From the NCBI RefSeq assembly GCF_001636405.1, contig NZ_KV440950.1:426001-490000 (forward strand): a stretch of DNA of 64,000 bases, read 5' to 3'. The stretch comes from Peribacillus frigoritolerans. GTDB lineage: Bacteria; Bacillota; Bacilli; Bacillales; DSM-1321. Positions 40,179 through 50,507 of this stretch are shown piece by piece. How positions within the stretch are numbered: the stretch's first letter is position 1; each line of letters begins with the position of its first letter. A program made the translations under genes and the position numbers. The notes under the pieces were generated by a model, which saw nothing but the letters and a program-made list of their open reading frames with translations, was not told the origin of the DNA and made no database searches.

Positions 40179-41183
40179 ATGGACGAACCAATTATTAAGG
40201 TTAATGGGCTTCGAACCAGTTTTCGTACGGACGACGGGGTGATCCCTGTCGTGAATTCAATCGATTTTCATGTCAATCCTGGTGAGGTTTTAGGGATTGT
40301 AGGAGAATCGGGATGCGGAAAAAGCGTAACTTCTCTGTCCATCATGGGTCTGGTTTCTTCACCGGCTGGTAAGGTGGAGGGGGAAATCCTTTTTAAAGGA
40401 GAAAACATCGCAAATGCCTCTGAAGCGAAAATGAGAAAAATTCGCGGAAATGATATAGCGATGATATTTCAGGAACCGATGACAAGCTTGAATCCCGTGT
40501 TCACTATTGGCGAGCAGTTGGTCGAGACGCTTCGGATACATAAAAAATGGAATAAAAAGCAGGCACGAAATAGAGCGGTGGAAATGTTGAAGCTGGTTGG
40601 GCTTGGCCGTGCCGAGGAATTGCTCAAAGAGTATCCGCATCAGCTTTCTGGCGGAATGAGACAAAGGGTCATGATAGCAATGGCCATGATTTGTGAGCCG
40701 AAACTCCTTATAGCCGATGAACCGACAACGGCTTTGGATGTGACGATCCAGGCACAAATCCTGGAGTTAATGAAGAATTTAAATAAAGAAACAGACACGG
40801 CAATCATGATGATTACCCATGATCTTGGGGTAGTGGCGCAAATGTGTGAACGTGTCATTGTCATGTATGCCGGCAAGGTGATAGAGGAAGGAAATGTGCA
40901 AACGATTTTTCAAAACCCTAAGCATCCTTATACGGTCGGTTTACTCCAGTCGATTCCCGATATGCGAATAAAGAAAGAGCGCCTTTACTCGATACCGGGT
41001 AATGTGCCAAAACCTGGGACAAGCAACCTCGGATGCCAGTTTGCCCCCCGCTGCTCCCATGCCATGGAGCAATGTATAAATGAGACCCCGTCTCTACTGG
41101 AATTCGATGAGGGTCAGCATGTTCGCTGCTGGCTTTATGAAGATGGGAAAGGAGCTTCCTTGCATGAATCAAACATTGGTTAA
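40179..41183 (+). CDS. Peptide ABC transporter ATP-binding protein (DppD/OppD type)
   Basis: One of two ATPases that power a peptide importer. It has 334 residues: Walker A GESGCGKS, signature LSGGMRQR, Walker [13 protein letters not shown], and the C-terminal oligopeptide-transporter cysteine motif ([14 protein letters not shown]), which may hold an iron-sulfur cluster. ATG 40179 follows AGGAAGTG; an upstream in-frame ATG at 40146 lies on the -10 box. First gene of a five-gene operon. Substrate cannot be read from sequence; dipeptides or oligopeptides are likeliest. Confidence 0.92.
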   Translation: MDEPIIKVNGLRTSFRTDDGVIPVVNSIDFHVNPGEVLGIVGESGCGKSVTSLSIMGLVSSPAGKVEGEILFKGENIANASEAKMRKIRGNDIAMIFQEPMTSLNPVFTIGEQLVETLRIHKKWNKKQARNRAVEMLKLVGLGRAEELLKEYPHQLSGGMRQRVMIAMAMICEPKLLIADEPTTALDVTIQAQILELMKNLNKETDTAIMMITHDLGVVAQMCERVIVMYAGKVIEEGNVQTIFQNPKHPYTVGLLQSIPDMRIKKERLYSIPGNVPKPGTSNLGCQFAPRCSHAMEQCINETPSLLEFDEGQHVRCWLYEDGKGASLHESNIG

Positions 41184-42132
41184 GGTAGAAAACCTAAAGA
41201 AGCATTTTCCGATAAAAGGAGGGGTTCTGGGAAAGACCATTGGAGAGGTCAAGGCAGTTGATGGTTTGTCTTTTTCCATTTATAAAGGGGAAACCTTGGG
41301 GCTTGTCGGTGAAAGCGGTTGCGGAAAATCCACGACGGGAAGGTTATTGCTTCGATTGCTTGAGCCGAGCGAGGGCAATGTTTATTTCGAAGGAAAGGAC
41401 CTGACAGCTTTATCTTCCAGTGAAATGAGAAAGATGCGCCGTGAAATGCAGATGGTCTTCCAGGACCCATTCGCCTCCCTCAATCCCAGGCATACTATTG
41501 AAAAAATTTTGGAAGAACCGCTCATCGTCCACGGGGTTAAAGATAAAAAGGCGCGAAAGGCCCGTGTACAGGAACTTCTTAAGGTCGTTGGCCTAAGCAG
41601 TTACCATGCTAAAAGGTATCCGCATCAATTCAGTGGGGGCCAGCGGCAGCGTATTGGCATCGCGAGGGCACTTGCAGTCAATCCCAAACTGATCATTGCA
41701 GATGAGCCGGTATCTGCACTGGATGTGTCGATTCAAGCCCAGGTCTTGAATCTGTTGCAGGATTTGCAGGAAGATTTTGATTTGACCTACTTGTTCATTG
41801 CTCATGATCTTGGAGTGGTAAGGCATATCTCCGACCGTGTCGGTGTCATGTATCTCGGACATATTGTTGAATTGACGGAAAGTGAAGGGCTTTATGAAAA
41901 TCCGCTTCACCCATATACCCAGGCTTTATTATCGGCCGTGCCCATTCCGGATGTGGAATATAAGGGGGATAGGGTAATCCTGCAGGGAGATGTTCCAAGC
42001 CCATCAAACCCTCCCAGCGGCTGTCCATTCCATACGAGATGTCCGAAGGCGATGGCAGAATGCAATACGGACAAGCCAATCCTGACTGAACATAAACCTG
42101 GTCACTACGTTGCTTGTCATCTATACAATTGA
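41164..42132 (+). CDS. Peptide ABC transporter ATP-binding protein (DppF/OppF type)
   Basis: Partner ATPase of the same importer, 322 residues, with [26 protein letters not shown] and [12 protein letters not shown] plus a C-terminal [14 protein letters not shown] motif. The start at 41164 ([20 protein letters not shown]) overlaps the previous gene by 20 bases and has AAAGGAG upstream. The longer frame from 41080 has no family match. Confidence 0.92.
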   Translation: MNQTLVKVENLKKHFPIKGGVLGKTIGEVKAVDGLSFSIYKGETLGLVGESGCGKSTTGRLLLRLLEPSEGNVYFEGKDLTALSSSEMRKMRREMQMVFQDPFASLNPRHTIEKILEEPLIVHGVKDKKARKARVQELLKVVGLSSYHAKRYPHQFSGGQRQRIGIARALAVNPKLIIADEPVSALDVSIQAQVLNLLQDLQEDFDLTYLFIAHDLGVVRHISDRVGVMYLGHIVELTESEGLYENPLHPYTQALLSAVPIPDVEYKGDRVILQGDVPSPSNPPSGCPFHTRCPKAMAECNTDKPILTEHKPGHYVACHLYN

Positions 42133-42174
42133 CACGACGTATACATAAATTCGCAAATGATAAGGGGGAAGAAT

Positions 42175-43791
42175 ATGAAGAAAACATTGGCATTGTTGCT
42201 GACTGGTATCCTGGCTCTTTCGCTGGCGCTTGCGGGATGCTCCTCGTCTACATCAAAAGAGAAAGATGATGGTAAAGGGGGATCGAGTGAAGCGAAGGGC
42301 GGCGTATTGATATACGGTAAAGGCGGAGATGCTGTCGGTCTTGACCCAGCTATCGTAACCGATGGGGAATCATTCATCGTCACTCAGCAGATTTTTGAAA
42401 CGCTTGTGAAATATGGGGAAGATGATACGGAAATCAAACCGGGTCTTGCAAAGTCATGGGAAGTGTCCGATGACGCGAAAACCTACACATTCAAATTGGA
42501 AACCGGAATCAAGTTCCATGATGGTACGGATTTCAATGCGGATGCGGTCGTAAAAAACTTTCAACGGTGGGCAAAAAGTAAGGATGAAGGGAAATTTGCG
42601 TACTATGCCTCCATGTTCGGAGGATTTGAAGGCGATGAAGGCCATGTTATCAAAGAAGTAAAAGCGATCGATGCCAGCACGGTGGAATTCACTTTGAACC
42701 GTCCTCAGGCGCCGTTCCTGAAAAACCTTGCCATGCCTACATTTGCTATAGCCAGTCCTGATGGAATTGAAAAAGAGGGTGACGACTTCACTAAAAACCC
42801 ATCTGGTACAGGCCCTTTCAAGTTCAAATCATGGAAACCTGGCGATACGATTGAAGTGGTGAAAAACGATGACTATTGGCAAGATGGACTGCCTAAACTT
42901 GATGGAGTCACGTTTAAGGTCATTAAAGATAACTCTGCACGTTTAAATGCTGCAATCAAGGGTGAAATAGACCTGATGGACGGGTTGAACCCAAGTGATA
43001 TCAGTAAGGTTACAGGAGATGAAAAACTGCAAATATTCGAACGTGCATCCATGAACGTCGGGTACTTTGCTTTCAATGTTGAGAAAGCGCCATTCGACAA
43101 GAAAGAAGTGCGTCAAGCCATCTCGCATTTGATCAACAAAAAGGAAATCATTGATAATTTTTATGAAGGCACAGCAGAGCCTGCCAAGAATCCTATGCCT
43201 CCATCCGTTTCTGGCTACAATGACAAAATCGAAGACTATGATTACGATGTAGAAAAAGCGAAAGAACTGCTGAAAAAAGCTGGACTTGAAGACGGATTTA
43301 AAATGGATCTATGGGCAATGCCGGTACCGCGCCCATATATGCCGGATGGTCAAAAAGTGGCTGAAGCCATTCAAGCAAGCCTAAAACAAGTCGGCATCGA
43401 AGCGAATATCGTTTCGTACGAATGGGCTGCATATTTAGAGAAAGTGCAGGCTGGTGAAGCCCAATCCTTCATGATGGGCTGGACAGGCGATAATGGAGAT
43501 GCGGATAACTTCCTTTATACATTATTGGATAAAGATAATATCGGCTCCAACAACTATGCCCGTTACGCAAACGATGAAGTCCATGAACTGCTGATCGAAG
43601 CCCAGTCCACGGCAGATGAAGCCAAGCGTAATGAGTTGTATGGAAAAGCCCAGGAAATCATCCATGATGAAGCCCCATGGGTTCCGCTTGTACACTCTTT
43701 ACCGCAGTTAGCCGGATCTAAGACGGTCAAAGGGTTTGTTCCACATCCAACTGGTTCACAATCCCTTGTTAATGTTTCTCTAGAAAATTAA
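42175..43791 (+). CDS. Peptide-binding lipoprotein of the ABC transporter
   Basis: Extracellular substrate-binding protein of the SBP_bac_5 (DppA/OppA) class, 538 residues. It has a signal peptide with lipobox LALAGC (C22), a short Ser/Lys linker, and then the binding fold. The family motif region is GLAKSWEVSDDAKTYTF plus FKLETGIKFHDGTDFNAD. A strong AAGGGGG precedes ATG 42175. Placed in the middle of the operon after the ATPases, an order also seen in some Bacillus app/dpp operons. A hairpin follows that could raise its level over the permeases. Confidence 0.93.
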   Translation: MKKTLALLLTGILALSLALAGCSSSTSKEKDDGKGGSSEAKGGVLIYGKGGDAVGLDPAIVTDGESFIVTQQIFETLVKYGEDDTEIKPGLAKSWEVSDDAKTYTFKLETGIKFHDGTDFNADAVVKNFQRWAKSKDEGKFAYYASMFGGFEGDEGHVIKEVKAIDASTVEFTLNRPQAPFLKNLAMPTFAIASPDGIEKEGDDFTKNPSGTGPFKFKSWKPGDTIEVVKNDDYWQDGLPKLDGVTFKVIKDNSARLNAAIKGEIDLMDGLNPSDISKVTGDEKLQIFERASMNVGYFAFNVEKAPFDKKEVRQAISHLINKKEIIDNFYEGTAEPAKNPMPPSVSGYNDKIEDYDYDVEKAKELLKKAGLEDGFKMDLWAMPVPRPYMPDGQKVAEAIQASLKQVGIEANIVSYEWAAYLEKVQAGEAQSFMMGWTGDNGDADNFLYTLLDKDNIGSNNYARYANDEVHELLIEAQSTADEAKRNELYGKAQEIIHDEAPWVPLVHSLPQLAGSKTVKGFVPHPTGSQSLVNVSLEN

Positions 43792-43798
43792 CCGTACG

Positions 43799-43836
43799 AA
43801 CCGGGTAGTATGGAGTCTTGCATGCTTCCCGGTTTT
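43799..43836 (+). terminator. Intercistronic hairpin (attenuator) after the binding-protein gene
   Basis: Arms AACCGGG (43799-43805) and CCCGGTT (43828-43834), extended inward by AGTATG/CATGCT, followed by TTTTG. A weak terminator here would let the binding protein be made in excess of the downstream permeases. Confidence 0.6.
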
Positions 43837-43905
43837 GTTATGGAAGCATTTCAAAATGATCGAGGGCGCTTCGAAGGACCCTTATTTAAAAGGCGGGTGA
43901 TTGTT

Positions 43906-44910
43906 TTGTTTTCCTATACCGTACGACGTTTAGGATCTCTCATTCCGGTGCTACTCGGAATGGCGTTTATTGTATTCATGATGATACGGGCAATTCCTGG
44001 AAATCCAGCACAGGTGATTTTAGGGCAGCAAGCAACGGAAGAGGCAGTCGCTGCGATGACAAAGGAACTTGGCCTGGATAAACCTTGGTTCATTCAATTT
44101 TGGGATTACTTATCAGGCCTGTTAAAGGGGGACCTGGGTGTTTCGTTAAAAACGAATAGTCCGGTTTCGGAAGAAATTGGACCATACTTGATGGCCACGA
44201 TTGAACTGGCCTTGATCGCGATGATCATCGCCGTAGTCATAGGCGTGAATGCAGGGATAGTATCAGCTTGGTTTCAAAACTCATGGTTTGATTATGTCGC
44301 CATGGTGATTGCGTTGATTGGTTTGTCCATGCCTATTTTCTGGCTGGGATTAATGGAGCAATACATCATTTCAATTCAATGGGATTTACTTCCGACGACA
44401 GGGCGGGACAATATCAGGGATCCTGTTGAGGCCATAACCGGCCTGTATTTGATAGATACACTCATGGCTGGCAGGGTTGATCAGTTTTTCGAGGTGATCA
44501 AGCATCTCATTTTGCCGGGGATAGCGCTTGCTACCATTCCGATGGCGATTATTGCAAGGATGACACGTTCGTCCATGCTGGAAGTCATGAGATCGGATTT
44601 CATTCGTACGGCTCGTGCTAAAGGAATGAAAATGTTTTGGGTTGTTTACAAGCATTCCTTTAAGAATGCCTTGATTCCAGTGGTGACTGTTATCGGTCTG
44701 CAGACAGGATTACTTTTAGGCGGCGCCATTTTAACGGAAAACATTTTTGGATGGCCAGGTATCGGTACATATATTTATGATGCAATCCTATCTCGGGATT
44801 ATCCGGTAATACAGTCCGGAATTCTCGTCATCGCCTTTTTGTTTGTCATGATTAATCTAGTTGTGGACTTGTTGTACGCAGCGATCGATCCTAGGATTAA
44901 GTATAAATAG
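43906..44910 (+). CDS. Peptide ABC transporter permease (DppB/OppB type)
   Basis: Inner-membrane permease, 334 residues from TTG 43906, with about six helices. The DppB-type N-terminus is FSYTVRRLGSLIPVLLGMAFIVF. The ATPase-contact EAA loop is SDFIRTARAKGMKMFWVVYKH. AAGGCGGGTG lies upstream of the TTG. GTG 43897 is possible, but the long frame back to 43810 runs through the hairpin and is unlikely to be coding. Confidence 0.92.
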   Translation: MFSYTVRRLGSLIPVLLGMAFIVFMMIRAIPGNPAQVILGQQATEEAVAAMTKELGLDKPWFIQFWDYLSGLLKGDLGVSLKTNSPVSEEIGPYLMATIELALIAMIIAVVIGVNAGIVSAWFQNSWFDYVAMVIALIGLSMPIFWLGLMEQYIISIQWDLLPTTGRDNIRDPVEAITGLYLIDTLMAGRVDQFFEVIKHLILPGIALATIPMAIIARMTRSSMLEVMRSDFIRTARAKGMKMFWVVYKHSFKNALIPVVTVIGLQTGLLLGGAILTENIFGWPGIGTYIYDAILSRDYPVIQSGILVIAFLFVMINLVVDLLYAAIDPRIKYK

Positions 44911-44922
44911 GGAGGGAAACTC

Positions 44923-45825
44923 ATGCCTGAAATAGCAACGAATACTCCGCCAATCCTTCCTCCAAAAGAGGCAGAGGAAAAAGTCATCTCTCCCTGGAAG
45001 GAAGGCTGGAAAAGCTTTAGGAAAAACAAGGTAGCCATCGTGGGTCTGGGGATTGTTTCATTTTTCATCTTAATCGCCATCTTCGCGCCCGTTATAGCAC
45101 CTTATTCATTTGATGGGCAAAAGCTAAGTGATAAACATTTGGCCCCGTCTGCGGAGCATTGGTTCGGAACGGATGAATTTGGCCGGGATATTTTGAGCAG
45201 GGTCATTTATGGCTCGCGCATTTCAATAGGGGTCGGCTTCTTATCTGTTGCCGGATCTGTTGTGGTTGGGTCTTTTTTGGGGATCATTGCCGGTTATTAC
45301 GGCAGGTGGATAGATACGATCATATCGAGGATCTTTGATATTATTCTGGCCTTTCCTAGTATCTTGCTTGCCATTGCTGTCGTTGCCGTTTTGGGGCCCT
45401 CCCTTCGCAACGCACTTATTGCCATCGCCATCGTCAATGTCCCGATATTCGGCCGGCTTTTACGGTCACGGGTCTTAACGGTGAAAGAAGAGGAATATGT
45501 AACGGCTGCAAAGGCAATTGGAATGGGGGATGGCCGCATTCTCCTTCACCACGTCCTTCCGAATAGCCTTGCACCGATTATCGTTCAAGGTACCTTGGCG
45601 ATTGCAACTGCCATCATTGAGTGTGCAGCGCTCGGCTTTCTCGGTCTCGGTGCACAGCCGCCAGCACCAGAGTGGGGGAAAATGCTCGCCGATTCCAGGG
45701 CGTTCATCATTCAAGCACCATGGACGGTTCTCTTCCCTGGGCTTGCGATCATGCTTACGGTACTCGGCTTTAACCTAATGGGGGATGGACTGCGCGATGC
45801 CTTGGATCCAAGAATGAAAAACTAG
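44923..45825 (+). CDS. Peptide ABC transporter permease (DppC/OppC type)
   Basis: Second permease, 300 residues. It has a cytoplasmic N-tail, a first helix VAIVGLGIVSFFILIAIFAPVIAPY, the typical LAPSAEHWFGTDEFGRDILSRVIYGSR and the EAA loop EEYVTAAKAIGMGDGRILLHHVLPN. AGGGAGG precedes the ATG. Last gene of the operon, 12 bp after the first permease and before a strong terminator. Confidence 0.93.
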   Translation: MPEIATNTPPILPPKEAEEKVISPWKEGWKSFRKNKVAIVGLGIVSFFILIAIFAPVIAPYSFDGQKLSDKHLAPSAEHWFGTDEFGRDILSRVIYGSRISIGVGFLSVAGSVVVGSFLGIIAGYYGRWIDTIISRIFDIILAFPSILLAIAVVAVLGPSLRNALIAIAIVNVPIFGRLLRSRVLTVKEEEYVTAAKAIGMGDGRILLHHVLPNSLAPIIVQGTLAIATAIIECAALGFLGLGAQPPAPEWGKMLADSRAFIIQAPWTVLFPGLAIMLTVLGFNLMGDGLRDALDPRMKN

Positions 45826-45834
45826 AAGTAAAAG

Positions 45835-45864
45835 GGTGATGTTAGTTTAACATCACCATCTTTT
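45835..45864 (+). terminator. Terminator of the peptide transporter operon
   Basis: 10-bp arms GGTGATGTTA (45835-45844) and TAACATCACC (45848-45857), loop GTT, then ATCTTTTT. Confidence 0.9.
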
Positions 45865-46032
45865 TGCCGTTTATCTTGTAATTCTAGCAAAATATGAAAA
45901 ATAATAAAAAAATCCTAGTTCTAAATAGGAAAATAGTGACTATTACCCCTTAAAATCACCCCAAAAGTTGTGATACTTTTATACTCAGTAAGAATATTCC
46001 AAAAATTGCTTATTTTAGAGGAGGAAAGTTCA

Positions 46033-49000
46033 TTGATCAAACGTAGCTTGTCCATTCTAGCAATCTTTCTATTAGTATTTACTGCAAGCGTTTCCGCAGC
46101 CAAGCTCCCAGATCCCCCGACAGGCTCGGGCGGTGCAGGTAAGAAGAATCAGGAAAGCATTATAAAGCTGAAGAAAAATGACTTGGGGAAGAAATACAAA
46201 AGCAATGAGAAGGTCAGGGTCATCGTAGAGATGAAGGAAGCCCCGGCAATAGAAACGGCTTCGAAAGAAGGGAAGCTTTTTAAACAGTTATCGAAAAATA
46301 AGAAACAACAATTAAAGTCCGAAAAGCTAGCTACTCAGAAGAAATTGAAAAAAAAGGTGAAAGAGAAAAAAATAGGTTTCAAGGAACTTGAAAGTTTTAC
46401 GACAGTCGTCAATGGATTCAGCGGTGAACTTCAGTATGGTGAGATCAAAAAGGTGGAAGCCATGCCTGAAGTTGCTGAAGTACATATAGCGAATGAATAT
46501 GAACGTCCTGCAGAAAAACCCGAAATGCTATATAGCAAAGAGCTTGTCCAAGCCCAGGAAGCATGGCGGGAATATGGATATAAAGGGGAAGGGATGGTCG
46601 TCGGGATTATTGATACTGGAATCGACCCATCTCACCGTGATATGGTCCTGAACGACGAGAATAAGGCTGAACTGACTGAAAGTGAAATCAGCGCGATGAA
46701 GGAATCCAGCCATCTATTAGGCAATTACTATACGGCCAAGGTTCCTTATGGATACAATTACATGGATGAAAATGAAGAAATCCTTGACCTTGGTGAAGAG
46801 GCCTCCATGCATGGAATGCATGTGGCAGGTACGGCCGGAGCCAATGGAGATGAAGAGAATGGCGGCATTAAAGGGGTTGCTCCTGAAGCCCAGCTGCTTG
46901 CATTAAAGGTCTTCGGAAATGATCCCGATATGCAGACAACATGGGGCGATATATATATTAAGGCGATTGACGATGCCATCATTCTTGGGGCGGATGTGCT
47001 GAATATGAGCCTTGGCTCCACTGCAGGCTTTGTATCGGCAGACGATCCGGAGCAGCAGGCGGTATCCAGAGCTGTTGATAATGGGATCCTCATGTCGATT
47101 TCAGCAGGAAACTCGGCACACTTTGGAAATGGATTTGCCAACCCATCAGCCTCGAACCCGGACATTGGCGTTTCAGGTTCACCTGGACTTGCTTACGATT
47201 CTGTACAAGTGGCATCGGTAGAGAATAATTATATGGATTTGGATGCAGCGACTTATGAAATAAACGGTCAAGCAGGAAAAGCTCCATTCATGTCGGCTTC
47301 AAGCGTGCATCCCAATGCCTTGAAGGATAAATCACATGAATTGGTGGCTGCTGGTCTTGGGACGACAGAGGAGCTTTCCAAAGTGGATGTTAAAGGCAAG
47401 TTCGCCCTCATCGAGCGCGGCACGCTTTCTTTTATAGAAAAGGCGCAAAATGCCCAGGCAGCAGGAGCGACAGGAGTCATAATTTACAATAATGCTGACG
47501 GATATATTTCCATGGCTACAGATCCAAGCATCACCATTCCCCAGCTGTTCATGTTGAAATCGGATGGTGCAAAGCTGAAAGCGGCCTTAGCGGATGGCGA
47601 AAAGGTGATGATTACCTTTAATGGCGATAAAACAAAAGCTGTAAATCCAGAAGCAGGGAAAATGAGCTCATTCAGTTCATGGGGAGTCGCGCCGAACTTG
47701 GATTTCAAACCTGAAATCACCGCTCCGGGCGGACAAATTTATTCAACGCTGAATAATGATGAATATGGAATGATGAGCGGTACTTCGATGGCGGCGCCGC
47801 ATGTTTCCGGCGGCTCGGCACTGGTTCTAGAAAGAGTGGATAAAGACTTTAAATTAGAAGGATCGGCCCGGGCTAGTTTAGCGAAGAACCTGATGATGAA
47901 TACATCAAAACCATTAACGGATCAGGGGGTCGTCAATAATGCCCTTGACTGGAAAAACCCTTATTCGCCTCGCAGGCAGGGAGCCGGGGTCATGCAGCTG
48001 CAATCCGCATTGTCCACACCTGCTGTCGTGACCGAGGCATTCACGAAAGAAGCGAAGGTTGCCATGAAGGAGGTCGGCAATAAGTTCGCCTTTACTTTAA
48101 AGGTTGAAAACTACAGCAACAAAGCAGTCAAGTATGATGTAAAGGGAAATATCCAAACAGACTATGCAATCCAGGGACAACTGGGCTATTCCGCTAACGA
48201 GCTGGAAGCACAGGAAATTAAGAACGCTACGATTAAAATCAATAATAAAAATACAAATAAGATTACCGTTCCTGCAAAAAAATCGATTACATTCGAAGTG
48301 AAAGTGGACATATCCGATGCAAAGGTACTTGGTGATGACCTTCAAACTCTTGTAGATATTGACAAGGTGTTTCCAAACGGCTATTTTGTTGAAGGGTTCA
48401 TCTCATTGAAGGATCCAGCCGATACGAATCCGGAACTGAATGTACCGTATGTAGGATTTAAAGGGGAATGGGACAAAGCCCCGATCCTGGATGGCACCAA
48501 ATATGACAAAGAATCTTTCTATGGCATGGCAGGGGGAGTATCAACAGCAGGTGAAGATTTCACGTATCTTGGCTATGACCCTGCGGGGAAAACCTTCAAT
48601 GGCAAAAAAATCGCGATTTCCCCAAATGGCGATGGTGCACAGGATGACTTCGTGCCTGTCCTATCATTCTTAAGGAATGCGAAAAAGGTAGAATACAATA
48701 TATTGAATGGTGAAACCAAATCAGTCCGGAAACTTCGCACAGAGAATAATGTACGCAAGGACTATTATGATGGCGGACTAGGGACCGCATACACGCTGGA
48801 TCCGGCCCGTAAATGGGACGGTAAAATCAATAATGCACTCGCTAAGGATGGGGTCTATTATTTTGAAATCAAAGCGATGATAGATTACGAGGGTGCAAAA
48901 TGGCAGACGGTTAAAATGCCAATCAAAATCGATACGGTAAAGCCGACGGTCAAGATTTCGAAAAAAGGCAATGTTTTAACCATCCAAGGTAAGGATAATT

Positions 49001-49770
49001 TGAATGGTTCAGGGCTTGCTTATTACGATGTACAAGTCGACGGAGCATCCATCATGGAAGAGCCGCTCCCGGCGAATGCTAAACAATTCACCCTCCCTGA
49101 TGTAAAAGGGGAAAAGGTTCAGGTTGTGGCAATCGACTATGCAGGTAATGAGAAAACGGCTGAAACCGAATTGGCCGGTGATTCGGCTCCAATCGATAAT
49201 CATGCACCAGCTGTAAAGATCAAGAGTCCTGAAGCCTTGAGCGTGAACAATAAAAATAAAATCAAAATAACAGGAGAAATTGAAGAAGCGTCGGAAATAA
49301 AAGAATTTAAAATCGACAATAAAACGGTACCTGCAACGTATAACGAAACGAATAAAAAATATGAATTCTCATATGAAAAGAAATTCGAAGATGGTGTCCA
49401 AAGCTTCACCATTAAAGCAACCGATAAATGGGATAACACGGTTTCCTTTAAAAGGACGATAATGGTCGATGCTACAAAGCCGGGTTTAAAAGTTAAAGGC
49501 GTACCGGAAACTGTGGGATTCAAAGGCAAAAATCCAAAAGTGGACGTGACGGTAGAAGATAATTTCGATGAAATCCGCCTTTACCTGAACGGAAGTGAAA
49601 TATTCTATCATGAATTCAAGGAACCATACAAAATGCGTTCCTATAAGAAAAAGATAGAGGATTTGGAACTGCCGCTTAAGACTGGCAACAACAAGATTGA
49701 ATTTAAGGTGACCGATCTTGCAGGAAATGAATCGAAGAAATCCTTTAACATCAATAAAGCAAAAAAATAA
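46033..49770 (+). CDS. Large secreted subtilase (Vpr/lactocepin-like), multi-domain
   Basis: A predicted extracellular serine protease of 1245 residues. It has a signal peptide (residues 1-22), an I9-type propeptide (about 45-150), and an S8 domain with D194 (GIIDTGIDPSH), H260 (MHGMHVAGT) and S585 (SGTSMAAPHVSGG). A PA insert lies near residue 480 (GATGVIIYNNADG), an Fn3-like region follows, and at least two Ig-like C-terminal modules lie after about residue 960. The architecture resembles Vpr and cell-envelope proteinases, but no LPXTG or other anchor is visible at the C-terminus (NINKAKK). TTG 46033 follows GAGGAGG; the frame extends back to 45970 without a ribosome site. Single-gene unit between two terminators. 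Confidence 0.92.
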   Translation: MIKRSLSILAIFLLVFTASVSAAKLPDPPTGSGGAGKKNQESIIKLKKNDLGKKYKSNEKVRVIVEMKEAPAIETASKEGKLFKQLSKNKKQQLKSEKLATQKKLKKKVKEKKIGFKELESFTTVVNGFSGELQYGEIKKVEAMPEVAEVHIANEYERPAEKPEMLYSKELVQAQEAWREYGYKGEGMVVGIIDTGIDPSHRDMVLNDENKAELTESEISAMKESSHLLGNYYTAKVPYGYNYMDENEEILDLGEEASMHGMHVAGTAGANGDEENGGIKGVAPEAQLLALKVFGNDPDMQTTWGDIYIKAIDDAIILGADVLNMSLGSTAGFVSADDPEQQAVSRAVDNGILMSISAGNSAHFGNGFANPSASNPDIGVSGSPGLAYDSVQVASVENNYMDLDAATYEINGQAGKAPFMSASSVHPNALKDKSHELVAAGLGTTEELSKVDVKGKFALIERGTLSFIEKAQNAQAAGATGVIIYNNADGYISMATDPSITIPQLFMLKSDGAKLKAALADGEKVMITFNGDKTKAVNPEAGKMSSFSSWGVAPNLDFKPEITAPGGQIYSTLNNDEYGMMSGTSMAAPHVSGGSALVLERVDKDFKLEGSARASLAKNLMMNTSKPLTDQGVVNNALDWKNPYSPRRQGAGVMQLQSALSTPAVVTEAFTKEAKVAMKEVGNKFAFTLKVENYSNKAVKYDVKGNIQTDYAIQGQLGYSANELEAQEIKNATIKINNKNTNKITVPAKKSITFEVKVDISDAKVLGDDLQTLVDIDKVFPNGYFVEGFISLKDPADTNPELNVPYVGFKGEWDKAPILDGTKYDKESFYGMAGGVSTAGEDFTYLGYDPAGKTFNGKKIAISPNGDGAQDDFVPVLSFLRNAKKVEYNILNGETKSVRKLRTENNVRKDYYDGGLGTAYTLDPARKWDGKINNALAKDGVYYFEIKAMIDYEGAKWQTVKMPIKIDTVKPTVKISKKGNVLTIQGKDNLNGSGLAYYDVQVDGASIMEEPLPANAKQFTLPDVKGEKVQVVAIDYAGNEKTAETELAGDSAPIDNHAPAVKIKSPEALSVNNKNKIKITGEIEEASEIKEFKIDNKTVPATYNETNKKYEFSYEKKFEDGVQSFTIKATDKWDNTVSFKRTIMVDATKPGLKVKGVPETVGFKGKNPKVDVTVEDNFDEIRLYLNGSEIFYHEFKEPYKMRSYKKKIEDLELPLKTGNNKIEFKVTDLAGNESKKSFNINKAKK

Positions 49771-49778
49771 ACGAAAGG

Positions 49779-49807
49779 CAGCCCTCTTATTCAAGAGGGC
49801 TGTTTTT
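49779..49807 (+). terminator. Terminator after the large protease gene
   Basis: 10-bp arms CAGCCCTCTT and AAGAGGGCTG (49779-49802), loop ATTC, then six T. Confidence 0.9.
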
Positions 49808-49846
49808 TGTGGACATGCATCTTTTGAGGGGTAGAACAATGCTATC

Positions 49847-49975
49847 GTTGATTGGAACGTAGGGCACTCGCCTTCCGCGTGAGGTCCGGGAAGCCTTCTC
49901 GGCGCTCCTTTGCGCCTGTGGGGTCTCCCTTTGACACTCTATTCCTGTAGGAGTCCCGAACAACCGCCAATCAAC
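49847..49975 (-). repeat. GC-rich intergenic repeat element, copy A
   Basis: A 129-bp block bounded by a perfect 9-bp inverted repeat GTTGATTGG (49847-49855) / CCAATCAAC (49967-49975). Read on the minus strand it carries the order ACTCCTACAGG, GAGACCCCACAG, CGAGAAGGCTT, GCGGAAGGCG. I recognise this pattern (ACTCCTGCGGGA, GAGACCCCGCAG, CGAGGAGGCT, GCGGAAAGCG) as a repeat common between genes in many Bacillus genomes. No protein is encoded; it is not known to me as a mobile element with its own transposase. Confidence 0.75.
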
Positions 49976-50137
49976 TGGAATGCCTTTTTTTATGAAAACT
50001 TTAGGAAAACTCGCTTTTCCTTATACAAGATGGGGTTCGGAATGGACCCTCCGAGATTATAAAAAGAAATCTTGGTTATCCTTCATGAATTTTTACCTTT
50101 TTATAAGGAATGAAACCTCATTAAATTGAAGAAATTT

Positions 50138-50252
50138 GCGACACTCCTGCCGAATAACTGGCTAGCCGAGACCCCACAGACGCTTGCGTCGAGGAGGCTT
50201 GGCAGACAGTCGGCGGAAAGGGAGCGAATTTCTGAAATAAGCCGGAACGTTT
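50138..50252 (+). repeat. GC-rich intergenic repeat element, copy B (inverted relative to copy A)
   Basis: It shows the same ordered blocks on the plus strand: ACTCCTGC (50142-50149), GAGACCCCACAG (50168-50179, identical to copy A), GCGTCGAGGAGGCTT (50186-50200) and GGCGGAAAGGGAGCG. The terminal repeats are degraded. The two copies are about 160 bp apart and could pair with each other in a transcript. The rest of 49976-50507 shows no gene. Confidence 0.65.
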
Positions 50253-50507
50253 TCAAAGAAAAAAACTGTAGGCATACTCGCTTTCTTCTAACTACAGTAT
50301 GGGCTCTCTTATCCAATTGGGCTCTTTTTTGCCCAATATTATTTCCGGATTTTGAATTCTTTCGTGCTGATTTTGGAAATGGTTTGCTTTGTTTTCACCG
50401 TGTTAATATGGAAATCTCTTGGTGAGGAAGTTTTTTCATTATCCGGCAGGTATATCGAATAGGATAAAAGAATTAGGTATAAAGGGTTTATTAAAAGGAG
50501 GGTACCT

